This document shows, piece by piece, positions 9,614 through 17,892 of a DNA stretch of 64,000 bases. The notes beneath the pieces were generated by a model that was given only the letters and a program-made list of their open reading frames with translations, was not told the DNA's origin and ran no database searches. A program made the position numbers and the translations under genes. Location of the stretch: NCBI GenBank assembly GCA_041745535.1, contig JBGTIS010000049.1:1-64000 (forward strand), written 5' to 3'. The stretch is from JBGTIS01 sp041745535 (lineage in GTDB: Bacteria > Bacteroidota > Bacteroidia > Cytophagales > Cyclobacteriaceae). Each line of letters begins with the position of its first letter. The stretch's first letter is position 1.

Positions 9614-11200
9614 ATGGGAAGTCTTACGCGAAGGGCATTTTTAGAAAGGTTTTCTTTATTGGTTGGCAGTAGTTATCCGGCCATGGCTGCCTTGGGAATG
9701 ATCAAAGAAGCTCCTGCCAAACCTTTTAAACTTCATGGGAAAGGAAAAGGTACCAAAGTAATTATCCTGGGAGGAGGGCTCTCCGGGCTTACTGCCGCTT
9801 ATGAGCTTAGTAAATTAGAATACGATTGTGTCATTCTGGAAGCCAGGGCGCGGCCGGGTGGAAGGGTGTGGTCGGTAAGGGGCGGCACAGAGGAAACTGA
9901 AGAAGGAAGTGAAAAGCAAAGTTGTACTTTTGACAGGGGGCATTATTTGAATGCAGGCGCTTCACGCATTCCCCATCATCATGAAATTTCTCTCCATTAC
10001 TGCAGAGAATTAGGCGTGCCGCTTGAGATATTTAACAATGTTAATGAAAATGCCTATTTATATACTGAAGGTAATGGTACCCTTTCTAACCGACCGGTAC
10101 GGATCAAAGAAGTGGCGCACGATAGCCGGGGTTATATATGTGAATTTCTGGAAAAGGCCGTCAACCAAAATGCCCTGGACCTTGCCCTTACTCAGGAAGA
10201 CAAGGAAAAGTTGATTGAATATTTACGGGTAGAAGGAGATTTGAATCCGGATTTGGTATACAAAGGCGGAAGCAGAAGAGGTTACAAAGTAGCTCCGGGA
10301 GCCGGCAATCAAATGGGTGAATATTCTGATCCCTACGGCTTTATAGATTTGTTGCACTCCGGATTCATGGATCCGGCCATGTCTAATCTGCCTGTTTATA
10401 CTTTGGATTTGCAGATGACCTTGTTTCAGCCCGTAGGTGGCATGGATAAAATTCCCTTCGCCTTGGCTGAAAAAGTAAAAGATGTAATTCAATACCAGGC
10501 AGTAGTACAGGAAATCAGGAAAACCGAGGCAGGCGCGCAAGTACTCTATAAAGATACGGCAGGCAATACCCAGACTTTGGAAGGAGCCTTTTGTATTTGT
10601 ACACTGCCTTTACCCGTGTTGGCCAACGTGAAAAATAATCTCTCAGGCAATATTCAAAGAGCTTGCGATTTTGTGGACTACAAAAAGACCTGCAAAATAG
10701 GCCTGCAATTCAAAAGAAGGTTTTGGGAAGAAGATGATGGTATTTATGGAGGCCTTACCCGCACCACCCAGGATATTACCCAGATAATGTATCCGAACTA
10801 TGATTATCTGGGCCGGAAAGGCGTGCTCAAAGGCTTGTATAATTTCAGTGAAAAAGCCATTGCCACTGGCAATTTGTCTTTGAAAGAAAGAGAAAAAATG
10901 GCTTTGGAACAGGGCAGCAAAATACATCGGCAGTATGCGAAAGAATTTGAAAGTTCTTTCTCGCTGGCCTGGCACAAGCTTCCTTATTCCCTGGGAGGAT
11001 GGGCCGAGTATTCGGACACTACGCGCGAGCGTTTTTATCCTGATCTGATCAAACCCAATGGAAATGTATATCTGGCGGGAGAGCATACCTCTTACCATAC
11101 TGCCTGGATGGCAGGTGCTTTTGAGTCGGCCAGAAGAACGGTGGCTGAAATTCATGCCAGAGTAACAGAAGGAGCCGTACAATATCAATCCAATGAATAA
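9614..11200 (+). CDS. Tat-exported FAD-dependent amine oxidase
   Basis: A 528-residue flavoprotein of the monoamine oxidase/L-amino-acid oxidase group, expected to oxidise an amine to an imine with release of ammonia. The N-terminus TRRAFLERFSLLVGSS is a twin-arginine signal, so folded FAD-loaded enzyme should reach the periplasm. The Rossmann motif is VIILGGGLSGLTAAYELSK (about 49-67), followed by ARARPGGRVW. The C-terminal FAD segment is NVYLAGEHTSYHTAWMAGA. The gene lies downstream of susCD and upstream of the aminotransferase on the same strand. Substrate unknown; related families include tryptophan and polyamine oxidases. Confidence 0.88.
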   Translation: MGSLTRRAFLERFSLLVGSSYPAMAALGMIKEAPAKPFKLHGKGKGTKVIILGGGLSGLTAAYELSKLEYDCVILEARARPGGRVWSVRGGTEETEEGSEKQSCTFDRGHYLNAGASRIPHHHEISLHYCRELGVPLEIFNNVNENAYLYTEGNGTLSNRPVRIKEVAHDSRGYICEFLEKAVNQNALDLALTQEDKEKLIEYLRVEGDLNPDLVYKGGSRRGYKVAPGAGNQMGEYSDPYGFIDLLHSGFMDPAMSNLPVYTLDLQMTLFQPVGGMDKIPFALAEKVKDVIQYQAVVQEIRKTEAGAQVLYKDTAGNTQTLEGAFCICTLPLPVLANVKNNLSGNIQRACDFVDYKKTCKIGLQFKRRFWEEDDGIYGGLTRTTQDITQIMYPNYDYLGRKGVLKGLYNFSEKAIATGNLSLKEREKMALEQGSKIHRQYAKEFESSFSLAWHKLPYSLGGWAEYSDTTRERFYPDLIKPNGNVYLAGEHTSYHTAWMAGAFESARRTVAEIHARVTEGAVQYQSNE

Positions 11201-11233
11201 AACTATTGATAAGTATCAGGTCAAAACGTTTTC

Positions 11234-11248
11234 CCGGATTTATTCCGG
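11234..11248. repeat. Short palindrome CCGGA-TTTAT-TCCGG
   Basis: A 5-bp GC stem with the loop TTTAT in the gap between the amine oxidase and the aminotransferase. The 16-mer CCCGGATTTATTCCGG at 11233-11248 recurs exactly, on the opposite strand, inside the hairpin at 18377-18395, so it behaves as a dispersed element. Confidence 0.55.
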
Positions 11249-11379
11249 AGACGCCCGGTCGGTGCCCCATACTTATTTGGCAGTAATACAAATAGTATTC
11301 CTCCACAAATGGATCCGGCAACAGGTGCGGGAAGTATGAAATAAAATATTAAATTGTAATCATCTTAAATTTATGCGAT

Positions 11380-12585
11380 ATGCCTACAAAAATGAATAGA
11401 AGAAAATGGTTTCAATCCAGTGCAATGATGGCCGGTGGTGTTGCTTTGGCTTCATCTTCACCCTGGAATTTTGCCCAGGCTGCCAATCAGGTAGCCGCGC
11501 AATTGTATGCCTTGCCTGCCCATGAGGTAGGAAATGTGTTATTAGCACGCCCCGAATTGAAAGCCAGGTTACTGGCCAATGAAAATCCATTTGGGCCATC
11601 CAAAAAGGCGAAAGAAGCACTGATGGGGGAAATAGACAAGGGTTACTTGTATGAGTTTGAGAAGAAAATGGAGTTTGGCAAAATGATTACCTCCAGGTAT
11701 GGACTAAAAACTATTGAAGAAGTGGGATTTGGCCCTTCCAAAGATTCATTCATTATGCTGGGTGCCGGATCTACCGAATTGCTGTTGGCAGCTTCTGTGG
11801 CGTATGGCCAGAATGGTGGTAAAATATTATCGGCCGACCCTACGTACATGTCGCTCATACGATCGGCGCAAAATGTTGGGGCTGAATGGGAAACTGTGCC
11901 GCTCACCAAAGAGTATGCGCATGATCTTAACCGGATTGCCGATACCGTATCTGATGAACATAGCCTGGTATATATCTGCAATCCGAACAATCCGACAGGC
12001 ACTTCTTTAGACCCTGACGAAATGCGGGCTTTCTGTAAGGAAGTATCCAAGAAAAAGCCCCTCTTTATTGATGAAGCGTACATAGATTATACGCCAGATC
12101 CGGAGAAGTATTCTATGATGGACCTGGTAGCCGAAGGATACAACGTCATCATTACCCGTACTTTTTCCAAATTGCATGCCTTTGCCGGCCTCAGGATCGG
12201 CTATACCGTAGCTCAGCCGGAAGTAATCGCGGAGATGAGCAAATACAGCAACGGGGGTGGTAATATCGCCTGTACTTCCATTGCCGGTGCTATTGCCTCT
12301 TACCAGGATACTGAATACCATGCGTATGCCAGAGAAATGAATACAAAATCTAAAACCTTCTTGTACAAAACACTGGAAAGCGCGGGTTATGAATACATTC
12401 CTTCTGATACTAACTTCGTTTTATTTCCTTTGCGGATGGATAGCAAACGGTTCCAGGAAGAAATGATGAAAAGGGGTGTAGGCGTAAGAAGCTGGAGCTT
12501 CGACAACAAAGAATGGTGCCGCGTTAGCATCGGAACCATGCAGGCGATGGAATATTTCGCGGAAGCTTTTAATGAACTTTCATGA
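11380..12585 (+). CDS. Tat-exported HisC-like PLP aminotransferase
   Basis: A 401-residue class I/II aminotransferase related to histidinol-phosphate aminotransferase. Residues 5-35 form a Tat signal (NRRKWFQSSAMMAGG, ending near NFAQA). The fold-type I landmarks are present: CNPNNPTGTS, FIDEAYIDY (Asp that binds the pyridine nitrogen), and RTFSKLHAFAGLRIGY with the PLP Lys. Translation may start at the Met at 11392, which begins MNRRKW. Export of a HisC homologue is unusual because biosynthetic HisC is cytoplasmic. Its place after the Tat amine oxidase and susCD suggests a periplasmic step on the imported or trapped substrate. It could equally be a non-transaminating PLP enzyme. Confidence 0.87.
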   Translation: MPTKMNRRKWFQSSAMMAGGVALASSSPWNFAQAANQVAAQLYALPAHEVGNVLLARPELKARLLANENPFGPSKKAKEALMGEIDKGYLYEFEKKMEFGKMITSRYGLKTIEEVGFGPSKDSFIMLGAGSTELLLAASVAYGQNGGKILSADPTYMSLIRSAQNVGAEWETVPLTKEYAHDLNRIADTVSDEHSLVYICNPNNPTGTSLDPDEMRAFCKEVSKKKPLFIDEAYIDYTPDPEKYSMMDLVAEGYNVIITRTFSKLHAFAGLRIGYTVAQPEVIAEMSKYSNGGGNIACTSIAGAIASYQDTEYHAYAREMNTKSKTFLYKTLESAGYEYIPSDTNFVLFPLRMDSKRFQEEMMKRGVGVRSWSFDNKEWCRVSIGTMQAMEYFAEAFNELS

Positions 12586-12627
12586 GGTATTTGTAACACC
12601 TATTTTTTTGTTTCACCTTATATTTGT

Positions 12628-12656
12628 CCTTCCGTTATTTGGCGGAAGGTTTTTTT
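12628..12656 (+). terminator. Intrinsic terminator after the aminotransferase
   Basis: A perfect 7-bp stem CCTTCCG/CGGAAGG with an 8-nt loop is followed by seven T residues. It closes the susC-to-aminotransferase unit, which starts at 4353. Confidence 0.9.
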
Positions 12657-12780
12657 ATGCTTTAGTGATTCATTCTGAACTTTAATAATCGGTAAATTTA
12701 TTTCATAATCCTCACTATTTGAATGGTAAAATTTTAATATCTTGCTTTCTAAACCAACGGTCTTTCAAATAAAGTCAAAT

Positions 12781-13353
12781 ATGTCTCCTATTCTCCATAT
12801 TAAAAACATGGTTTGCAACAGGTGTGTTTTGGCACTAGAAAACATGTTAAAACAACTTGAAATACCTTACCACCAAATACTTGTGGGAGAAGTTCATCTT
12901 TATAACGAATTAGACGAATTAAAAAGAATACAGCTCATAGAACAATTGAAAGCAATAGGCCTAGAGCTGGTAAGTAACCGACTAAACCAACTCATTGAGA
13001 AAACCAAACAACTTATACTCCGAAAAGCCAGAAACGAAATTTCCGGACAGGAAAGAAAGCAAAAACTTTCTTTTTACCTCACCGAAAAATTATCGCTAGA
13101 TTATTCGTACCTAAGTCATCTTTTTTCATCGTATGAAGGTCGTACCATTGAAAATTATTTTATTGAGCAGCGTATAGAGAAAACCAAAGAACTTTTAGTA
13201 CATGGTGAGCTCAACCTTTCTGAGATTGCTTATGAGCTTGACTACAGCAGTGTAGCGCACCTTTCCACTCAATTTAAAAAAACTACAGGATTCACCCCTT
13301 CCCATTTTAAAAATACAGGCAAACATAAGTTAAAATCCCTGGATCAGGTATAA
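12781..13353 (+). CDS. AraC-type regulator with N-terminal HMA-like metal-binding domain
   Basis: About 190 residues from the Met at 12781. Residues 1-65 resemble a heavy-metal-associated domain with the CxxC motif NMVCNRC. Residues 85-185 are an AraC DNA-binding domain: LDYSYLSHLFSSYEG (first helix-turn-helix), ENYFIEQRIEKTKELL, then LDYSSVAHLSTQFKKTTGFTPSHFK (second). A CxxC module fused to AraC suggests direct copper or silver sensing. The next genes, a Cys-rich peptide and a multicopper oxidase, fit that role. I prefer MSPILH over the Met at 12742 because the extra 13 residues precede the domain and look non-coding. Confidence 0.85.
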   Translation: MSPILHIKNMVCNRCVLALENMLKQLEIPYHQILVGEVHLYNELDELKRIQLIEQLKAIGLELVSNRLNQLIEKTKQLILRKARNEISGQERKQKLSFYLTEKLSLDYSYLSHLFSSYEGRTIENYFIEQRIEKTKELLVHGELNLSEIAYELDYSSVAHLSTQFKKTTGFTPSHFKNTGKHKLKSLDQV

Positions 13354-13391
13354 TCCAAAAATTATATAAACCTATCACAAAGTGTTGTAAT

Positions 13392-13420
13392 GGCTTGCCC
13401 ATAAAGCCAGAATATATTTG
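13392..13420 (+). promoter_or_regulatory. Candidate promoter and operator of the copper peptide gene
   Basis: TATATTTG at 13413-13420 matches the Bacteroidetes -7 box TAnnTTTG and lies 30 bp before the ATG at 13451. Directly upstream is the inverted repeat GGCTT-N7-AAGCC (13392-13396 and 13404-13408), where an activator such as the adjacent AraC protein could bind. The usual TTTG -33 box at 19-21 bp spacing is not evident, which would suit an activator-dependent promoter. Confidence 0.5.
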
Positions 13421-13450
13421 CATAGTTATTTAACATTAAAACATATAACT

Positions 13451-13597
13451 ATGAAAAATATAAAAGAAAAATTCCAGAATATTTCAATTGAAAAAAAGAG
13501 CAATTGTGGTAATGCTTCATGCACTTGCAACACCTGTAATTGTCAGGGTTCCTGTAGTGAAAATAATTGTTCCTGTGGCTGCGACTGTTGCCGCTAA
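13451..13597 (+). CDS. 48-residue Cys-rich metallothionein-like peptide
   Basis: ATG at 13451 to TAA at 13595-13597. After a Lys-rich N-terminus (MKNIKEKFQNISIEKKS) the last 30 residues hold 11 Cys, in runs such as CTCNTCNC and CSCGCDCC, with no aromatic residue in that half. This is the composition of a small metal-thiolate protein. It lies between the CxxC-AraC regulator and the multicopper oxidase, behind a good -7 box, so a copper-binding or copper-buffering role is likely. The arrangement does not match a metallothionein family that I can name. No signal peptide is seen, so it should be cytoplasmic. Confidence 0.8.
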   Translation: MKNIKEKFQNISIEKKSNCGNASCTCNTCNCQGSCSENNCSCGCDCCR

Positions 13598-13607
13598 TCT
13601 ATAAGCC

Positions 13608-13635
13608 TTAAGCTTGCTCGCAAGGGCAAGCTTAA
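13608..13635 (+). terminator. Hairpin after the Cys-rich peptide
   Basis: A perfect 10-bp stem TTAAGCTTGC/GCAAGCTTAA encloses 8 nt. Only a weak pyrimidine tract (TCTCTC) follows, so it may attenuate transcription or stabilise the 3' end of the short mRNA rather than terminate fully before the downstream genes. Confidence 0.6.
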
Positions 13636-13654
13636 TCTCTCAAATATTTAAACA

Positions 13655-13873
13655 ATGCTTAACATGAAATCAATATTAAAAAAGCTATTAATGAATATAA
13701 ATGTCCTGGTTTTTCTCCCAGCATACATCATTCTCATTTTAACTGTTGCCTTCTCGGAAAAAGGAAAAGAAGACAAATCAGCAACAATAATCAAAACCCA
13801 TCAATATTCTGTTAGTCAACCCATGCAAAAAATCAAAACATTATGGAAAATCATCACAACAGCAAAACAGTAA
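13655..13873 (+). CDS. Small single-span membrane protein ahead of the multicopper oxidase
   Basis: 72 residues (start at 13655, or Met4 at 13664). A Lys-rich N-terminus is followed by one hydrophobic helix, NVLVFLPAYIILILTVAF, then a charged tail. The last 31 bp overlap the start of the multicopper oxidase in another frame. It could be a real small anchor or chaperone protein with translational coupling, or the displaced signal/anchor of the oxidase after a frameshift. No family recognised. Confidence 0.55.
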   Translation: MLNMKSILKKLLMNINVLVFLPAYIILILTVAFSEKGKEDKSATIIKTHQYSVSQPMQKIKTLWKIITTAKQ

Positions 13874-15177
13874 CTTACAATTTGGAAGCAGATATCTTTC
13901 AATGGGAGATTGCTCCGGGAAAATCAGTGGAAGCATGGGGATTCAATAACCAGCTTCCAGGGCCGGTTCTAAAAGCAAAAAAAGGTGATACGTTGGTGGT
14001 TAAAGTAAAAAATCAGCTGAAAGAGCCAACACTCATTCACTGGCATGGTATAAGACTACCTGCCGCGATGGACGGAACCGGCGAAGTGCAAAGACCCATA
14101 CAACCTGGTGAAGAGTTTGAATATCGTTTTGTTGTACCAGATGCTGGTACCTTCTGGTATCACGCTCATGCCAATGAAACGGTGCAAATGGAAAGAGGAA
14201 TGTATGGCGCCATGGTTGTAGAAGATGAGAGTGATCCTGTTACTGACGGAGAAAAGGTATTGATGATTGATGACATGAAACTTACGGCTGATCACACATT
14301 TTCACAGCCTGGCTGGTTTATTCCCCGCATTATTGAAAGGCATGATGGCCGTGAAGGAGATACCCTGCTGATTAACGGAAAGGAAAATCCGGTTATCAAG
14401 GTGCATGCCGGTCAAATGGAGAGATGGCGGTTTATCAATGCTTCCAGTGCCCGATATTTTGTATTGTACTTAAGTGGCAAATCCTTTAAGATTATTGGAA
14501 CCGATGGCGGATTATTGGAAAGCCCAAGAACAGTAACTGAAGTTTTAATAACACCGGGCGAGAGAATGGATATTGTAGCAGGTCCGTTTACTGAAGGAGA
14601 AACATTTGCCATTGAATCATTACCATATAATAGAATGACTTTCCTGAAAGCAAAGCGGCAGAAGTTTGCCACAGTTCAGGTAGGAGAGCGAAAGTCATCA
14701 GTAGCTAACATTCCAGAACATTTGAGAGAAATTGAGCCAATAGCACCGCAAGCGGCAGCAATAACCAGAAAAGTAAAACTTTCGGTTGGGCCCAGTTTAA
14801 AGGATGGAGTAGATTTTCTTGTCAACAATGAGGTACATGTTAATGACAAACCTGTAAAAGTTGGCGAACTGCAAGTTTGGGAAATAGCCAATACAAGTTT
14901 GATGGATCACCCTTTTCATTTACATGGTTTTTTCTTTCAGGTGATTGAAGAGAACGGTAAAGCGCCTGCGTATTTAGCATGGAAAGATACTTACAATGTG
15001 CCACCAAGAAGCAAAATAAAGATTGCCTGGATGCCTGATAACCGCCCTGGTATATGGATGTACCATTGCCATATTCTGGAACACCATGCGGCAGGCATGA
15101 TGGCAAACTTTGAAGTGTACGATGGCACTAAACCTCATGTTGAAACAGAAGGCGCTTCAGCGCATCATTGCCATTAA
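13843..15177 (+). CDS. Multicopper oxidase (CueO/laccase type)
   Basis: A 444-residue oxidase with three cupredoxin domains, expected to oxidise Cu(I) with O2 as acceptor. All four copper-ligand motifs are present: IHWHG, FWYHAHAN, HPFHLHG and MYHCHILEHHAAGMM (Cys-His pair, with a Met as probable axial T1 ligand). The C-terminus is His-rich (SAHHCH). The frame starts at MENHHNSK, with a stop 10 codons upstream, so no signal peptide is in frame although such enzymes normally act outside the cytoplasm. The overlapping ORF upstream carries a hydrophobic helix. The genomic context is copper defence. Confidence 0.92.
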   Translation: MENHHNSKTVTYNLEADIFQWEIAPGKSVEAWGFNNQLPGPVLKAKKGDTLVVKVKNQLKEPTLIHWHGIRLPAAMDGTGEVQRPIQPGEEFEYRFVVPDAGTFWYHAHANETVQMERGMYGAMVVEDESDPVTDGEKVLMIDDMKLTADHTFSQPGWFIPRIIERHDGREGDTLLINGKENPVIKVHAGQMERWRFINASSARYFVLYLSGKSFKIIGTDGGLLESPRTVTEVLITPGERMDIVAGPFTEGETFAIESLPYNRMTFLKAKRQKFATVQVGERKSSVANIPEHLREIEPIAPQAAAITRKVKLSVGPSLKDGVDFLVNNEVHVNDKPVKVGELQVWEIANTSLMDHPFHLHGFFFQVIEENGKAPAYLAWKDTYNVPPRSKIKIAWMPDNRPGIWMYHCHILEHHAAGMMANFEVYDGTKPHVETEGASAHHCH

Positions 15178-15212
15178 TGATCACATGCGCTGTTTATTGA
15201 TGTAATAAGTCC

Positions 15213-15263
15213 AAAGCCACAGATGCCATTTCTGCATAAACGCAAAAGACAACTGTGGCTTTT
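15213..15263 (+). terminator. Terminator of the copper locus
   Basis: The stem AAAGCCACAG (15213-15222)/CTGTGGCTTT (15253-15262) ends in a T run. A second small stem ATGC/GCAT sits in the 30-nt loop. It begins 36 bp after the oxidase stop. Confidence 0.75.
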
Positions 15264-15329
15264 AAGCTGACATGCACATCCTAAAACTACCTTTAATCTT
15301 TCACTATTAGTATCAGTTAATTATAAAAT

Positions 15330-15812
15330 ATGTTGTATTCATTCTCGAAACAAGATAAGCTGCTCCCTCTTCCTGCTATCAAAGGATTAGAGATAAGAGA
15401 AAATAACGAGCCAATGTTTCTGTCAATAATCAATCAGATTTCACTTGAGGAAGTAACCCGTAGGTTCTTAAATAATAATAAAGTGTATGTAGCATATGTG
15501 AACGAAGTACCTGCTGCTTTTGGGTGGGTAGCAATAAAGAAAGCCAGGATAGGTGAGTTGAATCATGAATTCAATTTGCCCATTAATCCCTGCTATTTAT
15601 GGAATTTCAGAACATTTCCAGAGTTTCGTGGATTAGGCATCTATGTACATTTATTTCAATATATACTAACTGTTGAACAACTCACAACCGATTATTTCTG
15701 GATAATACATTCACCTAAAAACAAATCCTCACAACGAGGTATTAGCAAAGCAGGATTTAAATATTTGAATAGGTTTCTCCGCTTTGGTATTCATTTTGGC
15801 TGTTTGTTTTAG
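15330..15812 (+). CDS. GNAT-like acetyltransferase
   Basis: 160 residues with a GNAT core. The region LWNFRTFPEFRGLGIYVHLF corresponds to beta-4/motif A, with RGLGIY in place of the acetyl-CoA pyrophosphate loop Q/RxxGxG/A. The following segment FWIIHSPKNKSSQRGISKAGFK matches motif B (xNxxSxrgixKaGF). The substrate cannot be inferred. It is a single gene between two unrelated units. Confidence 0.7.
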   Translation: MLYSFSKQDKLLPLPAIKGLEIRENNEPMFLSIINQISLEEVTRRFLNNNKVYVAYVNEVPAAFGWVAIKKARIGELNHEFNLPINPCYLWNFRTFPEFRGLGIYVHLFQYILTVEQLTTDYFWIIHSPKNKSSQRGISKAGFKYLNRFLRFGIHFGCLF

Positions 15813-15908
15813 GTATCAGGTAGTTGGGAAGAAATCAGGCATCACGGGAGTTTCTCAGGTTTCAATAAATTGTTATATTGCTTCGATAACCTGAAATACC
15901 CTGAAATT

Positions 15909-17210
15909 ATGCTGAAACTTAATCTGCTTTACCTGATCTTTTTTCTGATGACACAGCTTACGCCTGCAATCCTGGCACAGGAAACCCACGAAGATGAATC
16001 TAAAGTGCCCGACTACCAGTTGCCCGATCCCCTTATTACTTCCGACGGAAATAAAGTAACCTCTGCCCAGATGTGGCAGGAAGTACGCCGACCGGAAATT
16101 CTCCAACAATTTGCCGAACAGATGTACGGAAAATTCCCCGAAGGCTCGGTAACGACTTCTTACCAGATGATGAACACCCGTACCGATGCCCTGAATGGCA
16201 AAGCCACCCGAAAAGAGGTCAGGCTCTGGTTTTCCAATGGTACCGATTCTACCTATATGGACCTGCTGGTGTATATTCCCAACGAAGCACCGGAACCTGT
16301 ACCGGCATTCCTGGGCCTGAGCTTTTATGGCAACCATACCATTTCTCCGGAATCCGACATTATTTTATCGGAAAAATGGATGCCCGAGCAGGCCGATTTT
16401 GGTATTGAGAATCATAGAGCTACCGAGGCTTCCCGCAGCGTAAGGGTAAACCGCTGGCCGGTAGAGAAAATTATTGACCGCGGCTATGCCTTGGCCACTG
16501 CGTACTATGGCGATCTGGATCCTGACTATGCGGGAGACGACAAGAACGGAATTCAACCGCTTTTCTACAAAGAACGACAAACCCAGCCGGAAAAAGATGA
16601 GTGGGGTTCCATTGGTGCCTGGGCCTGGGGCCTGCAAAAGGCCATGGATTATCTGGAAACCGATGGGCAGATCAATCCGGCACAGGTGGCTGTGCTGGGG
16701 CATTCCCGGATAGGAAAAGCCGCCCTGTGGGCCGGTGCTTCCGACGAGCGTTTTGCCATGGTCATTTCCAACGATTCGGGTTGCGGTGGTGCCGCCCTTT
16801 CGCGGCGCAGGTTTGGCGAAACGGTAAAAGTGATCAACACCGCCTTTCCGCATTGGTTTAATGAGAACTTCAAGCAGTACAACAACAATGAAGATGCGCT
16901 GCCCTTCGACCAGCACGAACTGATTGCCCTGATAGCACCGCGCCCGGTGTACATCGCCAGCGCTTCCCAAGACCTGTGGGCCGATCCGAAAGGTGAATTC
17001 CTGGGTGGGTTGCATGCCAGTCTGGTCTATGAACTGTTTGGCCACGAAGGATTGGCCGCTACGGAAATGCCTCCCGCGGATCAGCCCGTAGCTTCCGGTT
17101 ATATCGGCTACCACCTCCGCACTGGCAAACATGACCTGACCGAATACGATTGGGAACGCTATATGGATTTTGCCGACCAGCATTTCGGAAAAGGGAGTAA
17201 GGATAATTAA
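15909..17210 (+). CDS. CE15-type glucuronoyl esterase, secreted
   Basis: About 433 residues from the Met at 15909 (MLKLNLLYLIFFL), with a signal peptide ending near ILAQE. The nucleophile motif VLGHSRIGKAALWAGA is the bacterial form of the CE15 G-x-S-R-x-G signature. The segment SNDSGCGGAALSRRRFGE and the C-terminal GYHLRTGKHDLTEYDW (catalytic His) also match that family. CE15 enzymes cleave esters between lignin alcohols and 4-O-methyl-glucuronic acid on xylan. The natural substrate here could also be another uronate ester. No polysaccharide-utilisation genes adjoin it directly. Confidence 0.85.
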   Translation: MLKLNLLYLIFFLMTQLTPAILAQETHEDESKVPDYQLPDPLITSDGNKVTSAQMWQEVRRPEILQQFAEQMYGKFPEGSVTTSYQMMNTRTDALNGKATRKEVRLWFSNGTDSTYMDLLVYIPNEAPEPVPAFLGLSFYGNHTISPESDIILSEKWMPEQADFGIENHRATEASRSVRVNRWPVEKIIDRGYALATAYYGDLDPDYAGDDKNGIQPLFYKERQTQPEKDEWGSIGAWAWGLQKAMDYLETDGQINPAQVAVLGHSRIGKAALWAGASDERFAMVISNDSGCGGAALSRRRFGETVKVINTAFPHWFNENFKQYNNNEDALPFDQHELIALIAPRPVYIASASQDLWADPKGEFLGGLHASLVYELFGHEGLAATEMPPADQPVASGYIGYHLRTGKHDLTEYDWERYMDFADQHFGKGSKDN

Positions 17211-17219
17211 GTGTAGGAA

Positions 17220-17304
17220 GGTTGAAATACTGAATGTTGAATGTTAAATGTTGATCAGGAATAGTTCCATTCAACATTTAACATTTTTAATTTAACATTC
17301 AACC
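17220..17304. repeat. Intergenic long hairpin of the ATTCAAC family
   Basis: The arms are GGTTGAA/TTCAACC at the ends (17220-17226 and 17298-17304) and a perfect inner 13-bp stem TGTTAAATGTTGA/TCAACATTTAACA (17242-17254 and 17271-17283). It is built from repeats of TTGAATGTT and resembles the elements near 28324, 32571 and 37550. Confidence 0.65.
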
Positions 17305-17363
17305 AGAAACGAAATCTGACTTCGGTCTTCTGACTCCCAACTTCCAACCCAATCCAAAAAACC

Positions 17364-17873
17364 ATGATCAAACCGCTTACTGCCGAACACCTGGACGCTT
17401 TTATCAGAATCAGACTGGACAGCCTGAAGCTGCATCCGGATGCGTTTGGGGCCGCGTATGAAGAGGGGCTGGACCGGGAAAAGACCCGGGAAGAGCTGGC
17501 GCAAAAAAATGAGGAAAATTTTATTCTGGGTTATTTTCAGGACGAGGAGCTGATTGGCATGGTAGGCAGTATCCGCGACCAGCGCCTAAAGAAAAAACAC
17601 AAAGCTACTATCTGGTGCGTATTTGTATACCCGGCCTACAGAGGGCAGGGCATTGCCCGGCAGTTAATGATGGCTTGTATAGAAAAACTGGAAAAGCTGC
17701 CGGGACTGGAAAGAATTGTGCTTACCGTTTCGCACCAGGCCACTTCGGCGCAAAAGCTGTATGAAAGTCTGGGATTTAAAGCCTTTGGCCGGGAACCTGA
17801 AGCCCTGAAAACCCACGGACATTATGTAGATGAAATTTATATGTCCAGAAAAAGCAATCGCACCAATCCCTGA
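17364..17873 (+). CDS. GNAT-family N-acetyltransferase
   Basis: 169 residues. CVFVYPAYRGQGIARQLM is a full motif A with the acetyl-CoA loop RGQGIA. QATSAQKLYESLGFKAFG is motif B. The N-terminus (LDSLKLHPDAFG) matches the family often annotated as generic GNAT near stress genes. It is followed after 20 bp by a small conserved hypothetical gene, probably co-transcribed. Confidence 0.85.
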   Translation: MIKPLTAEHLDAFIRIRLDSLKLHPDAFGAAYEEGLDREKTREELAQKNEENFILGYFQDEELIGMVGSIRDQRLKKKHKATIWCVFVYPAYRGQGIARQLMMACIEKLEKLPGLERIVLTVSHQATSAQKLYESLGFKAFGREPEALKTHGHYVDEIYMSRKSNRTNP

Positions 17874-17892
17874 GATTTTCTGTTATAAATAA

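Noticed and set aside
13385..13397. TTG triplets as the -33 box of the copper peptide promoter
   Set aside because: Their spacing to TATATTTG (15 or 25 bp) does not fit the usual 19-21 bp.
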